DNA from: Riemerella columbina DSM 16469
Lineage (GTDB): Bacteria > Bacteroidota > Bacteroidia > Flavobacteriales > Weeksellaceae
Length of the DNA stretch: 54,176 bases
Direction: 5' to 3'
Assembly (NCBI RefSeq): GCF_000374405.1
Contig: NZ_KB894217.1
Location: forward strand, 222,603-276,778
Made by a program: the position numbers and the translations under genes. The notes under the pieces are model-generated. The model was given only the letters and a program-made list of their open reading frames with translations, did no database searches and was not told where the DNA came from. Shown here piece by piece: positions 14,909 through 23,847 of this stretch (the stretch's first letter is position 1; each line of letters starts with the position of its first letter).

Positions 14909-16393
14909 ATGAAAAATTATATGAAAAAATATTTGTTTTTGATGCTGTCTGCTTTGCTGATAGTTTCATGTTCAAAAAAAGACCAAGTGATTGTTTCTGG
15001 GGTCATTAAAAATGTTTCACCATTGGATAGGATAGAGCTTATCAACGCGTCTAGCCCTACCACTTTGCCCGTAGCCAATATTGGTGTGGATGCAAATGGA
15101 AAATTTTCCGATACTATTGCCATTGCAGAAGACGGATTGTATGCCATTACCGTGGGTAGAAATATGAATTTTGTATATCTTAAAAAAGGTGAACATCTAA
15201 ACATTACTGCGGATGGCGCAGACTTCTCATCAAGTATGAAGGTGGAAGGCGATGGTGAAAAAAACAATGCTTTCTTAGCAGCGTTACAAAAATATATGAC
15301 GGAATATTTGGGTAAAGTAGATGTGCAGTTTATGTCCAAAGATGAAAAACCATTCTTAGACGAAGTTCAAAAAATGGATAAGGATATGGAAAAAAAAATA
15401 GACGAATTAAAATCTAAATTCAGTCCAGATTCCGACTTGGTAAAACTTAAAAAAGACGAAGCTAAAGTCAATTTATTAATGCTAATGGAGCAGTATGCCA
15501 ACATTCACGGACAAGCGACGGGTAACCCTAACTACAAACCTTCGTTATCTTTCAATAATATTAGAGAAAGTTTGGTGAAAAATGAGGTGCAATTGGTTAA
15601 GGAAATTCCAACTTACAGAAGTTACCTTTTGATGAAGTATAAAGATAGATTCGACCAGTTTGTAGATAATTTAAAAAATAAAGACTTATCAGCAACGGAA
15701 GCATTTGCTCAATTCATCAACAAAGAAAAAGGCGTAGACCAAGAAGTAAAAGACCAATTATTAGCCTTTGTAGCGATGCAATACGATATGTCGCCTCAAA
15801 ATCCTAGATTCGACCAAATGATGGCAACCTTGGATAAAGAAGTGAAAAATCCACAAATCAAAAAAGATTTAAAAGAAATTAAATTGGTGATGCAGGGGCT
15901 ACCGAAAGGCACAAAAGCACCAGACGAAGGCCTCGTAACCGCTGATGGCAAAGCATTCCAATTTTCTATGATTAAGGATAATCGTCCTACTGTTCTAATA
16001 TTCTATACCTCGTGGACACCTTATGTTAATGAGGCTTTAAAATCTATTAATGCTGAACTTAATGAAACTTATGCTAATCATATTAATACAGTTATCGTTA
16101 ATTTAGATGATACACAAGACCAGTTTAAAAAGACTTCTGACGCGGTATTAAAAGATTTAAAAAATGTACAAAGTGTCTATGCAAAAGGTGGTTTAAAATC
16201 TAAAGTGGCTAAGGCATATGGCATCTATGGATTTAAGTTACCTTGTATTGTAGTGGTGGATAAAGACGGAAAAATAGTTTCGGCATCTTATGTGGAAACG
16301 CGAGGCGATGGGCTAGAAAAAGTCTTAACGACACTCACAGGTATTCAGCCAAAACCTAAAGAAACCAAAGAAGAATCTCAACCTTCAAAATAA
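14909..16393 (+). CDS. Thioredoxin-like lipoprotein without a CxxC active site
   Basis: 494 residues, or 490 from the internal ATG at 14921. A lipoprotein signal with lipobox LLIVSC is followed by a DUF4369-like beta domain (about 25-120), a long helical middle (about 120-330) and a thioredoxin/AhpC-like domain (about 340-475). In TlpA/ResA proteins the fold begins WCxPC; here the matching site reads YTSWTPYV, with no cysteine. The cis-Pro region FKLPCIVVVD is kept. It is therefore unlikely to be a disulfide reductase and is better seen as a redox-inactive, membrane-attached binding protein. A terminator follows, so it is a single-gene unit. Confidence 0.8.
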   Translation: MKNYMKKYLFLMLSALLIVSCSKKDQVIVSGVIKNVSPLDRIELINASSPTTLPVANIGVDANGKFSDTIAIAEDGLYAITVGRNMNFVYLKKGEHLNITADGADFSSSMKVEGDGEKNNAFLAALQKYMTEYLGKVDVQFMSKDEKPFLDEVQKMDKDMEKKIDELKSKFSPDSDLVKLKKDEAKVNLLMLMEQYANIHGQATGNPNYKPSLSFNNIRESLVKNEVQLVKEIPTYRSYLLMKYKDRFDQFVDNLKNKDLSATEAFAQFINKEKGVDQEVKDQLLAFVAMQYDMSPQNPRFDQMMATLDKEVKNPQIKKDLKEIKLVMQGLPKGTKAPDEGLVTADGKAFQFSMIKDNRPTVLIFYTSWTPYVNEALKSINAELNETYANHINTVIVNLDDTQDQFKKTSDAVLKDLKNVQSVYAKGGLKSKVAKAYGIYGFKLPCIVVVDKDGKIVSASYVETRGDGLEKVLTTLTGIQPKPKETKEESQPSK

Positions 16394-16403
16394 GAATAAA
16401 CTA

Positions 16404-16434
16404 AAAAAGAGATTGCACCCAGCAGTCTCTTTTT
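16404..16434 (+). terminator. Terminator after the thioredoxin-like lipoprotein gene
   Basis: A 13-bp stem, AAAAAGAGATTGC with GCAGTCTCTTTTT (one G.T pair), and a 5-nt loop ending in a T run. Confidence 0.85.
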
Positions 16435-16475
16435 ATTACCAATACTTTCAGGAAATAAAAGTCATTATAAAACCT

Positions 16476-16483
16476 TATTTTTG
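16476..16483 (+). promoter_or_regulatory. -7 promoter box of rlmD operon
   Basis: TATTTTTG fits TAnnTTTG, 33 nt before the chosen ATG at 16517. Confidence 0.55.
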
Positions 16484-16516
16484 CGGAGTATTTCAATCAT
16501 TTAGTTGTTGAAACCT

Positions 16517-17932
16517 ATGTCTAGAAAAAAGAAAAAGAATATCATATTGGATAACCTTAGGCTGATTACAGCTGGGGCTAAAGGTGTAGCCATTGGAAAA
16601 ACTGAAGAAGGAAAAACTGTTTTGGTTTCTGGGGCTGTACCTGGTGATTTGGTAAAAGCCAGAGTAAGAAAATCTAAAAAACAATACTACGAAGCCGAAG
16701 CGATAGAAGTTTTAGAGCCATCGGAAGATAGAGTAGCACCAGAGTGTCGCCATTTTGGAGTCTGTGGTGGTTGCAAATGGCAAAACCTGTCGTATGATAA
16801 ACAGTTGGATTTTAAGCAGAATGAAGTGCTTAATAACCTAAAACGCATTGGGGGGATAGACGATTTTAAAGCCTTGCCGATATTAGGCTCGGAAGAGGTT
16901 TACTTCTATCGTAATAAAATGGAGTTTTCTTTTTCTAATGCTCGCTGGCTAACCGCAGAGGAGATTAGTGATAATGAGGCTATTCAAAATAAAAATGCGC
17001 TAGGGTTTCATATCCCTGGGATGTGGAGCAAGATTTTAGACTTAAAGGAGTGCTACCTTCAGCAAGACCCGTCTAATGCCATCAGATTAGCAGTGAAAGC
17101 CTATGCCGATGAGCATCAGTTGGATTTCTTTGATGTAAAATCTCAAGAAGGTTTTTTAAGAACGCTAATGCTAAGGCAAAATGCCAAAGGCGAATGGATG
17201 GTGCTATTCCAACTATATAGAGAAGAAGCGGAGCATAGAGTGGCGTTGTTTGATTACCTTTTAAGTCAATTCCCACAGATTAAAACTTTGGTGTACGCCA
17301 TTAACCCAAAACCAAATGATTCCATCTACGATTTGGAAGTTATTCCTTACTATGGGGATGGATTTTTGGTGGAAGAAATGGACGGTTTAGAGTTTAAAAT
17401 TGGACCTAAATCTTTTTTTCAAACCAACTACAAGCAAGCCCTAAATCTATACAGAAAAACTTTAGAATTTGCTGATTTAAAAGGCGATGAAGTAGTATAC
17501 GACCTGTATACTGGAACGGGAACGATAGCCCAGTTTGTAGCAAGAAATGCGAAGCAAGTCATCGGGATAGAATCTGTGCCAGAGGCGATAGCTGCCGCTA
17601 AAGAACACGCTAAGCATAATGGACTGGATAACTGCACCTTTTACTGTGGCGATATGAAAGACATCTTTACGGAAGAGTTTTTAGCCAACCACCCAAAAGC
17701 CGATGTGCTGATTACCGACCCACCAAGAGATGGTATGCACGCCAAAGTAGTGGAGCAGATTTTGAAACTAGCCCCAGAAAAAATAGTGTATGTAAGTTGC
17801 AATTCGGCGACCCAAGCGAGGGATTTAGCCTTAATGAAAGAAGATTATAAGGTAGAGAAAATCTTACCCGTAGATATGTTTCCACAAACGCATCATATAG
17901 AAAATATTGCATTATTAACTAAAATTAAATAG
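16517..17932 (+). CDS. rlmD: 23S rRNA (uracil-5-)-methyltransferase, RlmD/RumA type
   Basis: 471 residues from the ATG at 16517; the frame also offers TTG at 16505, which is less likely. An N-terminal TRAM-like beta-barrel is followed by the 4Fe-4S cysteines in CRHFGVCGGCKW. The methyltransferase domain has SAM motif DLYTGTGTIAQF, NPPR-like TDPPRDGMH and the catalytic Cys in YVSCNSATQARDL. It uses SAM to make 5-methyluridine in rRNA. The exact target (U1939-type or other) is not decidable from sequence alone. It is the first gene of an operon with the DUF6452 and DUF6048 genes. Confidence 0.85.
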   Translation: MSRKKKKNIILDNLRLITAGAKGVAIGKTEEGKTVLVSGAVPGDLVKARVRKSKKQYYEAEAIEVLEPSEDRVAPECRHFGVCGGCKWQNLSYDKQLDFKQNEVLNNLKRIGGIDDFKALPILGSEEVYFYRNKMEFSFSNARWLTAEEISDNEAIQNKNALGFHIPGMWSKILDLKECYLQQDPSNAIRLAVKAYADEHQLDFFDVKSQEGFLRTLMLRQNAKGEWMVLFQLYREEAEHRVALFDYLLSQFPQIKTLVYAINPKPNDSIYDLEVIPYYGDGFLVEEMDGLEFKIGPKSFFQTNYKQALNLYRKTLEFADLKGDEVVYDLYTGTGTIAQFVARNAKQVIGIESVPEAIAAAKEHAKHNGLDNCTFYCGDMKDIFTEEFLANHPKADVLITDPPRDGMHAKVVEQILKLAPEKIVYVSCNSATQARDLALMKEDYKVEKILPVDMFPQTHHIENIALLTKIK

Positions 17933-17935
17933 TTT

Positions 17936-18427
17936 ATGAAGTCGCTTTTTAGCATACTATGGATAGGGCTGCTGGGTATTGTACTATGCTCTTGTGGTAA
18001 TGATGATGATATTTGTGATAAAGGCTTAGGCACACCCAGAATGAAAGTGAAGTTTAAAACCGAAAATAATAAATTGTATCAACCAGATACTTTAGTCATC
18101 GGGGTTAAATTAACCAATAGTGAGGATATTAAAACCGTAGTCTCTGCCATAAAACCAGATTCTGTTTTAGTACCACTTAGGGTGGACGACCAAACTTATA
18201 CCGACCTCTATATCCGTACACAACCGAATAATAAAGCGGAGCAGTTCTCGGTAGTTAGAGTAAATTACACTCCACGCTCAGAATATGTATCGCCCGCTTG
18301 TGGTATCCGTAGGCTTTATAATGATTTAAAAAGTTCGGTTACCCAGTCGGCATCGGTAAAAAAAGTAGAAACTAATACCTCTAAAATTGATAATGAAAAT
18401 CCAACGCATATTTATTTTATTTTTTAG
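17936..18427 (+). CDS. DUF6452-type lipoprotein
   Basis: 163 residues with a lipoprotein signal (GLLGIVLCSCGND). The mature part has a small beta-sandwich look, with Cys in IVLCSCG, ICDKG and PACGIRR. It starts 3 nt after the rlmD stop and overlaps the next gene by about 35 nt. The pair DUF6452-DUF6048 next to rlmD is a recurrent Flavobacteriia arrangement. Function is unknown; the family call is from recall of context and length. Confidence 0.7.
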   Translation: MKSLFSILWIGLLGIVLCSCGNDDDICDKGLGTPRMKVKFKTENNKLYQPDTLVIGVKLTNSEDIKTVVSAIKPDSVLVPLRVDDQTYTDLYIRTQPNNKAEQFSVVRVNYTPRSEYVSPACGIRRLYNDLKSSVTQSASVKKVETNTSKIDNENPTHIYFIF

Positions 18428-19052
18428 CTTATGTACACTAGGGGTACTGGCACAGGCGCAGCAGGACTCTATAAAACCTAAATGGCAATATCAACCGAAT
18501 TTTTTAATTGGGGTAGATGTTTTGGGGGCTGGGGTTTCGGCGTTTTCTAAGCAAAAGAAATTTCAGTTTTTTGTAGCCTCACAGATTAAAGGACGCTACA
18601 ACGGAATAGTGGAAGGTGGTTTTGCAAAGAATGTTTATGATAAAAATGCATACAACGCTACTGCCGAAGGCTATTACGCAAAATTAGGCGCATTCTATAT
18701 GATGGTAACAGATACCAAAAATCCTAAAAATGGCTTCTATACTGGTGTAAAGCTAGCGGCAAGTATCTACGCACAAGAATATCAATCTGTACCCACTAAA
18801 GGCAGTAATGGGCAGATTTTTAAGACTGCTTTTCCTAAAACCAACCAATCTTCATATTGGGCAGAAGCTACGATTGGAGGTAGGGTTCAGTTGTTTAGTT
18901 CTTCATTTTTTATTGATGTTAATGCCCAGCCAAGATATTTAGTATATACCACTAAGCAAGACGATATTATGCCTATGATTATCCCAGGCTTTGGTAAAAG
19001 TTCTACCAAGTTTAATATGGGGGTGGCATGGAGTATTGCCTACTATTTTTAA
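18393..19052 (+). CDS. DUF6048-type outer-membrane beta-barrel protein
   Basis: 219 residues from the ATG at 18393; a TTG six bases earlier is also in frame. The Sec signal peptide (IFILFFSLCTLGVLAQAQ) is followed by repeated beta strands with alternating hydrophobic/aromatic residues and a C-terminal aromatic end (SIAYYF), as in outer-membrane barrels. It overlaps the end of the DUF6452 lipoprotein gene, suggesting translational coupling and a shared envelope role. Confidence 0.7.
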   Translation: MKIQRIFILFFSLCTLGVLAQAQQDSIKPKWQYQPNFLIGVDVLGAGVSAFSKQKKFQFFVASQIKGRYNGIVEGGFAKNVYDKNAYNATAEGYYAKLGAFYMMVTDTKNPKNGFYTGVKLAASIYAQEYQSVPTKGSNGQIFKTAFPKTNQSSYWAEATIGGRVQLFSSSFFIDVNAQPRYLVYTTKQDDIMPMIIPGFGKSSTKFNMGVAWSIAYYF

Positions 19053-19104
19053 TGCAGAAAGCACTCTTTCATTAGATATGAATAAACCGTTATTGAGTAC
19101 TTAC

Positions 19105-19376
19105 TACCCCCCTTTGTAACGGGTAGTGATCCCCTTCGGAAGCGGTTGTTTACCCCTTAGTTAATACTTATTGACCCCTTCGTAACGGGTAGTTATCCCC
19201 TTCAGAAGGGATTGTTTACCCCTTAATTAATGCCTATTGCCCCCTTCATAACAGGTAGTGATCCCCTTCGGAAAGGGTTGCTTATCCCTTAGTTAATGCT
19301 TATTGATCTCTTCGGAAGGGGTTGCTTATCCCTTAATTAATACTTATTGCCCCTTTCAGAGTGGGGTGGTGGATAC
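19105..19376. repeat. 66-bp tandem repeat with nested hairpins between DUF6048 gene and coaE
   Basis: Three full copies (19105-19170, 19171-19236, 19237-19302), a 44-nt copy lacking the first 22 nt (19303-19346) and a partial fifth copy (19347-19376). Each unit carries a CCCCTTCGGAAGGGG-like palindrome and ends CCCTTAATTAATGCTTA or similar. The copies differ by point changes, so they are not very recent. The array abuts the coaE stop codon. With the short stretch before it, it fills the whole 325-nt gap, and I see no gene in it. Confidence 0.85.
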
Positions 19377-19377
19377 T

Positions 19378-19977
19378 TTATAATGAAGGTAGAATGGCGC
19401 TAATGAATTCTTGGGTTGCCAGTTTTAGTTCTTCCAAATTACCATTATTATAAATGATAAAATCCGCACGATTGATTTTTTCGGGTTCTGGCATTTGCTG
19501 AGCGATGATGGCTTCTACTTCACGATAAGTTTTTTGGTCTCTATCCATCACCCGTTTGATGCGAATACTTTGGTCTGCTGTGACTAAAAGGCTGAGGTCG
19601 CAATATTGATCTAAGTTCAACTCAAAGAGTAGTGCTGTTTCTTTAAATACCAAAGCGGTCGTTTGAGTTTGAAGCCAATTTTCGTAATCTTCCTTTACCG
19701 CAGGGTGGATTAAGGCATTGAGGTGTTCTAATTTACTAGGTTGATTAAACACTTGCTCTGCCACCCAAGCTCTGTTGTATTGCCCTTGTGTGTCATAAGC
19801 CTCTGAGCCTAATAGCTCAATAATTTTAGTTTTCAGTTTGGTATTGGTATGGACTAGCGCTTTGGCTTCAGTATCGGAGTTGTAAACTGGAAATCCCATG
19901 CTTGCAATGATTTTGGCAACGGTACTCTTTCCAGAACCAATCCCCCCAGTAATCCCTATGATTTTTTTTCGTTTCAT
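19378..19977 (-). CDS. coaE: Dephospho-CoA kinase
   Basis: A 199-residue P-loop kinase of the last coenzyme A step: ATP phosphorylates dephospho-CoA at the 3'-OH. Walker A GITGGIGSGKSTVAK is at about 9-23, with the AMP/CoA-binding helix YNSDTEAKALV following. The second motif is VKEDYENWL, and VMDRDQKTYREVEA is the typical lid region. The length fits the family. The gene is flanked on one side by the 66-bp array and on the other by dispersed repeats. Confidence 0.93.
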   Translation of the reverse strand: MKRKKIIGITGGIGSGKSTVAKIIASMGFPVYNSDTEAKALVHTNTKLKTKIIELLGSEAYDTQGQYNRAWVAEQVFNQPSKLEHLNALIHPAVKEDYENWLQTQTTALVFKETALLFELNLDQYCDLSLLVTADQSIRIKRVMDRDQKTYREVEAIIAQQMPEPEKINRADFIIYNNGNLEELKLATQEFISAILPSL

Positions 19978-19989
19978 AATATATAAAGC

Positions 19990-20105
19990 TTTAGGCGGTA
20001 GGCTTTAAGCAGTGAGCAACTCAAAACTCAAAACTCAAAACTTTTATAAAGTAGCGGTAGGCTTTAAGCAGTAAGCAACTCAACCCTCATCACTCAAAAC
20101 TTTTA
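19990..20105. repeat. Dispersed short repeats, two copies
   Basis: Copy one (about 19993-20040) and copy two (about 20052-20100) both contain GCGGTAGGCTTTAAGCAGT followed by CAACTCAA and runs of ACTCAAA. The same family recurs at 53323-53470 and 53810-54070 in this window. It is noncoding here, between coaE and the MBL gene. Confidence 0.8.
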
Positions 20106-20118
20106 ACTTCCTTTATAA

Positions 20119-20985
20119 TCAGTACCCAAACACCTCATTAAAACTAAAAGTCTCATCTAAGCGTACACCTTTTTCCGTCATTTTTAAAGTGGCTAACTCG
20201 TTGTAGGCATCATGTTCAAAAAATAAAATGTACTCGTTATCCACACATTGTTTTAAGAATTTATCTTTTTCTTCCATTGTGAGGAGAGGGCGTGTATCGT
20301 AGCCCATTACATAGACCAGTGGAATATGCCCTACTGTAGGAATAAGGTCGGCAGCGAAAACAATGGTTTTGCCCTGATATTTCAGTACGGGAAGCATTTG
20401 TTTTTCAGTATGTCCATCTACGAAGATGATGTCCATTTTAAGGTCTGGAGCAAAACCATAATTGCCCGTTTGGGGTAATGGAAGAAACTCTAGCTGACCG
20501 CTTTCTTGGATGGGTAAAATATTTTCCTTTAGAAACGAGGCTTTTTCCCTTGGGTTAGGATGTACTGCCCAGTCCCAATGGTTTTCATTAGTCCAGAACT
20601 TTGCATTTTTAAAGGCGGGACGATAGCCCGTGCGGTCGTCATTCCATTCAATAGCACCGCCGCAATGGTCAAAATGAAGGTGGGTTAAGAAGACATCGGT
20701 AATATCTTCTCGTACAAAGCCATATTTCTTTAAGTTTTTATCCAAAGAATCATCGCCCCAAAGGGAATAATGACCAAAGAATTTCTCGTCTTGCTTGTCG
20801 CCCAAGCCACAGTCTACAAGGATTAATTTTTTGCCATCTTCAATGAGTAAGGAGCGCATCCCGAGTTCGATAAGGTTTTTTTCATCGGCAGGGTTGGTCT
20901 TTTGCCATAGCGATTTTGGGACTACGCCAAACATGGCACCGCCATCAAGTTTAAATTTTCCGCATTGGATAGGATATAGTTTCAT
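20119..20985 (-). CDS. MBL-fold metallo-hydrolase
   Basis: A 288-residue metallo-beta-lactamase-fold enzyme. The zinc motif HLHFDHCGG is at about 104-112, with later ligands in VDGHTEKQM, FAADLIPTVGH and FFEHDAYN. The arrangement is like AHL-lactonase-type or other small-molecule hydrolases, but the substrate cannot be told. There is no signal peptide, so it is cytoplasmic. It starts 20 nt after the ruvB stop and may be read with lpxB-ruvB. Confidence 0.85.
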   Translation of the reverse strand: MKLYPIQCGKFKLDGGAMFGVVPKSLWQKTNPADEKNLIELGMRSLLIEDGKKLILVDCGLGDKQDEKFFGHYSLWGDDSLDKNLKKYGFVREDITDVFLTHLHFDHCGGAIEWNDDRTGYRPAFKNAKFWTNENHWDWAVHPNPREKASFLKENILPIQESGQLEFLPLPQTGNYGFAPDLKMDIIFVDGHTEKQMLPVLKYQGKTIVFAADLIPTVGHIPLVYVMGYDTRPLLTMEEKDKFLKQCVDNEYILFFEHDAYNELATLKMTEKGVRLDETFSFNEVFGY

Positions 20986-21005
20986 AAATTTTCCGATTTT
21001 AAGGA

Positions 21006-22028
21006 TTAAAATAATTCGCCTAAGTTATTAGGGCGCTGAATATTGAGGTGTCGGTAGGCTTTATCAGTTACCTCTCTGCCTCTAGGAGTTCGGATGATAA
21101 AACCTTCTTGGATAAGGAATGGTTCATAAACTTCCTCTAAGGTCTCTGGGTTTTCACCGATGGAAGTCGCCAAAGCAGAAATCCCCACAGGCTTGCCTTT
21201 AAAGTTTTCTATCATCACCTGCATGATTTTATTATCCATATCATCTAAGCCATGCTCATCCACATTTAAGGAATTGAGGGCAAATTTTGCAATATCAATA
21301 TTAATTTCGCCATTGCCTTTTATTTCTGCAAAATCTCGTACTCTACGGAGTAGGGCATTGGCAATTCTTGGGGTGCCTCTACTTCTTCGGGCAATTTCTA
21401 GGGCGGCATCTTCATAAATAGGAACACCTAAAACCCTAGCACTACGCTCGATAATCATTCCTAATAATTCCACCGTATAATATTCTAGCCTAGACTGAAT
21501 CCCGAATCTTGCCAACATCGGTTTGGTCAGCATACCACTTCTGGTTGTTGCCCCAACTAAAGTAAAAGGGTTAAGGTGGATTTGTACCGAGCGCGCATTA
21601 GGACCAGTTTCCAGCATAATATCAATTTTATAATCTTCCATCGCAGAGTAGAGATATTCCTCTACAATAGGCGATAAACGATGGATTTCATCAATGAATA
21701 AAACATCATTTTCCTCTAAATTGGTCAGCAACCCTGCCAAACTTCCTGGCTTATCCAATACGGGTCCAGAAGTTACTTTAAAACCTACGCCCAATTCATT
21801 AGCAATGATATGGGCTAAAGTGGTTTTCCCCAGCCCTGGTGGACCGTGGAGTAGGGTGTGGTCTAGTGCAGTCCCTCTGTTTTTAGCAGCAGCTACAAAG
21901 ACTTCTAAATTGTCCAAAGTACGCCTTTGCCCTGCAAAATCATTAAAACTTTGGGGGCGTATCTGGTCTTCCTGCAAGAGTTCTTCTTGGGAATAATTAT
22001 CTTTATCTGGATGTAAAAAATCTGGCAT
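21006..22028 (-). CDS. ruvB: Holliday junction branch-migration ATPase RuvB
   Basis: A 340-residue AAA+ hexameric motor that drives branch migration with RuvA. Walker [13 protein letters not shown] is at about 64, Walker [10 protein letters not shown], and sensor/arginine-finger region [10 protein letters not shown] follows. The C-terminal winged helix includes the family ending [16 protein letters not shown]. No ruvA or ruvC is nearby. The gene lies 35 nt after lpxB on the same strand. Confidence 0.97.
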   Translation of the reverse strand: MPDFLHPDKDNYSQEELLQEDQIRPQSFNDFAGQRRTLDNLEVFVAAAKNRGTALDHTLLHGPPGLGKTTLAHIIANELGVGFKVTSGPVLDKPGSLAGLLTNLEENDVLFIDEIHRLSPIVEEYLYSAMEDYKIDIMLETGPNARSVQIHLNPFTLVGATTRSGMLTKPMLARFGIQSRLEYYTVELLGMIIERSARVLGVPIYEDAALEIARRSRGTPRIANALLRRVRDFAEIKGNGEINIDIAKFALNSLNVDEHGLDDMDNKIMQVMIENFKGKPVGISALATSIGENPETLEEVYEPFLIQEGFIIRTPRGREVTDKAYRHLNIQRPNNLGELF

Positions 22029-22063
22029 TTTTATTTAAAACTTGGTTCAAATATAGCAAAAAA

Positions 22064-23176
22064 CTATTGATTTTTAGCTATGTTTACAATAATGTCAGCA
22101 GCATTTTGGCTTGCACCACTACCGCCTAATTTTTGCTTTAATATTTTATAATCTGATAATATTTGATTCTTATTCTTTTTTAATATTAATTTTAATTCTT
22201 GGACTAAATTTTTGGTGCTAAGGTCATCTTGAATTAATTCCTTAACCACTGGCTTTTCCATAATTAAATTAACCAAAGAAATATATTGAATATGCTTGAT
22301 GAGGCGTTTGGCAATAAGGTAAGAAATCTTGCTTCCACGATAGCAAACCACTTCTGGAACTTCTAAAAGTGCCGTTTCTAAAGTGGCAGTCCCAGAGGTA
22401 ACGAGTGCCGCTTCTGAACAACGCAGCAAATCGTAAGTGCGGTTGGAAACAAAGTGAACATCTGAATCCACAAAATTTTCATAAAAAGAAGGTGGTAAAC
22501 TGGGCGCTCCAGCAATTACGAATTGGTATGCTTTAAAATAAGGTCTTACCGATAGCATTAAATCCAGCATTTTTTTTACCTCTTGGGCCCTAGACCCAGG
22601 GAGTAAGACGATAATGGGTTTATCATTTAAATGAAACTCGGCTTTAAAATCTTCTTTTTTGATAGGGGGTAAATCTTGGAGCGCGTCTAACAAAGGATGT
22701 CCTACAAAATGGGCGTTCACCTGATGTTTTTTGTAGAAGTCTTTTTCAAAAGGTAAAATTACCAGCATTTCGTCCACATAGTTTTGAATGGTTTTAACCC
22801 GATTTTCCTTCCATGCCCATAGCTGCGGGGAAATATAATACACAACTTTGATGCCTAGTTGCTTAGCAAACTTGGCAATTCTTAGGTTAAACCCAGGATA
22901 ATCAATCAGTACGAGTACATCGGGCTGGTAGGATTTGATGTCGTTTTTGCATAGTTTAATATTTCTAAGAATGGTTCTAAGATTTTGAACCACTTCTATA
23001 AAGCCCATAAAGGCTAAATCTCGGTAATGTTTTACCATAGTTCCGCCTTGCTCTGCCATTAAATCGCCACCCCAGAATCTGAATTCGGCTTGTGGGTCTT
23101 TTTGTTTAATGGCTTTCATAAGGTTGCTCCCATGGAGGTCGCCAGAGGCTTCCCCAGAGATAAGATAATATTTCAT
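22064..23176 (-). CDS. lpxB: Lipid-A-disaccharide synthase
   Basis: About 370 residues from the ATG at 23176 (MKYYLISGEASGDLHG), the conserved N-terminus; an upstream ATG at 23209 would add 11 non-conserved residues. It is a GT19 glycosyltransferase joining UDP-2,3-diacylglucosamine and lipid X. Motifs: the N-terminal SGEASGDLHG, PQLWAWKE, LPGSRAQEV and the acceptor/donor site TSGTATLETALL. It is peripheral on the inner membrane. It shows Gram-negative lipid A synthesis; no other lpx gene is near. Confidence 0.95.
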   Translation of the reverse strand: MKYYLISGEASGDLHGSNLMKAIKQKDPQAEFRFWGGDLMAEQGGTMVKHYRDLAFMGFIEVVQNLRTILRNIKLCKNDIKSYQPDVLVLIDYPGFNLRIAKFAKQLGIKVVYYISPQLWAWKENRVKTIQNYVDEMLVILPFEKDFYKKHQVNAHFVGHPLLDALQDLPPIKKEDFKAEFHLNDKPIIVLLPGSRAQEVKKMLDLMLSVRPYFKAYQFVIAGAPSLPPSFYENFVDSDVHFVSNRTYDLLRCSEAALVTSGTATLETALLEVPEVVCYRGSKISYLIAKRLIKHIQYISLVNLIMEKPVVKELIQDDLSTKNLVQELKLILKKNKNQILSDYKILKQKLGGSGASQNAADIIVNIAKNQ

Positions 23177-23256
23177 ATTATTGTACAATCTAATTGTAAG
23201 GACAAACATAAACTTAAAATTTAACTTATAAAAGTTTTATGGGTAGATATTTTTGT

Positions 23257-23264
23257 TATATTTG
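23257..23264 (+). promoter_or_regulatory. -7 promoter box of the barrel protein gene
   Basis: TATATTTG fits TAnnTTTG, 16 nt before the chosen ATG at 23281. It rules out the longer start at 23239. Confidence 0.6.
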
Positions 23265-23280
23265 TCTAAAACTTGTAGTT

Positions 23281-23841
23281 ATGAAAAAAATATTATTACT
23301 AACGCTATTAATGAGTTTTACTTTGAGTATTAATGCTCAAGAAACCAGCGATACATCAGAAGTATCATCACAAAGAATGAATGATATAATGATTAGTCCA
23401 TTTCCAACCATTGCGGGGACGCATGTTAATGTATCGTACGAACGCTTGTTGAATGCAGAATCTGGAATAGGTTTAGATGCGTTTGTATCTATTGAAAATG
23501 GAGGAGGTTCCTCACAATTTTCTCCATATTACAGAATGTATTTTGGTAAAAAATATGCTGCAGGATTTTTTGTGGAAGGTTTTTTACCAATTACTTCAAG
23601 CAAATATATTGTTCATCATTATTATTTTGATCATAGTGGAGCATCAATGGCTTATCCTGAGGAAAAGAGGTTAACTACTTTTGGACTGGGAATAGGTCTT
23701 GGTGGTAAATGGTATACCAAAAAGAATATTATATTTGAAGCTAGTTTTGGTATTGCAAGAAGGTTCGGAAATAATGAGGAAAGTTATGATTACTCTCCAA
23801 TTACAGGAAAAGGAATGCTTGGTATAGGCTATAGATTTTAA
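23281..23841 (+). CDS. Outer-membrane beta-barrel protein, unknown role
   Basis: 186 residues from the ATG at 23281. The signal peptide ILLLTLLMSFTLSINAQ precedes a small barrel with alternating strands and the aromatic C-terminal end GIGYRF. Residues 30-60 carry PFPTIAGTHVNVSYERLL, typical of DUF3575-like or OmpW-like barrels, and four to five strand pairs follow. It lies 6 nt before the DUF2480 gene. The exact family is uncertain. Confidence 0.65.
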   Translation: MKKILLLTLLMSFTLSINAQETSDTSEVSSQRMNDIMISPFPTIAGTHVNVSYERLLNAESGIGLDAFVSIENGGGSSQFSPYYRMYFGKKYAAGFFVEGFLPITSSKYIVHHYYFDHSGASMAYPEEKRLTTFGLGIGLGGKWYTKKNIIFEASFGIARRFGNNEESYDYSPITGKGMLGIGYRF

Positions 23842-23847
23842 AAATAT

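Noticed and set aside
19105..19376. 66-bp repeats as a CRISPR array
   Set aside because: Units are contiguous with no unique spacers, vary by point changes, and no cas gene is nearby.
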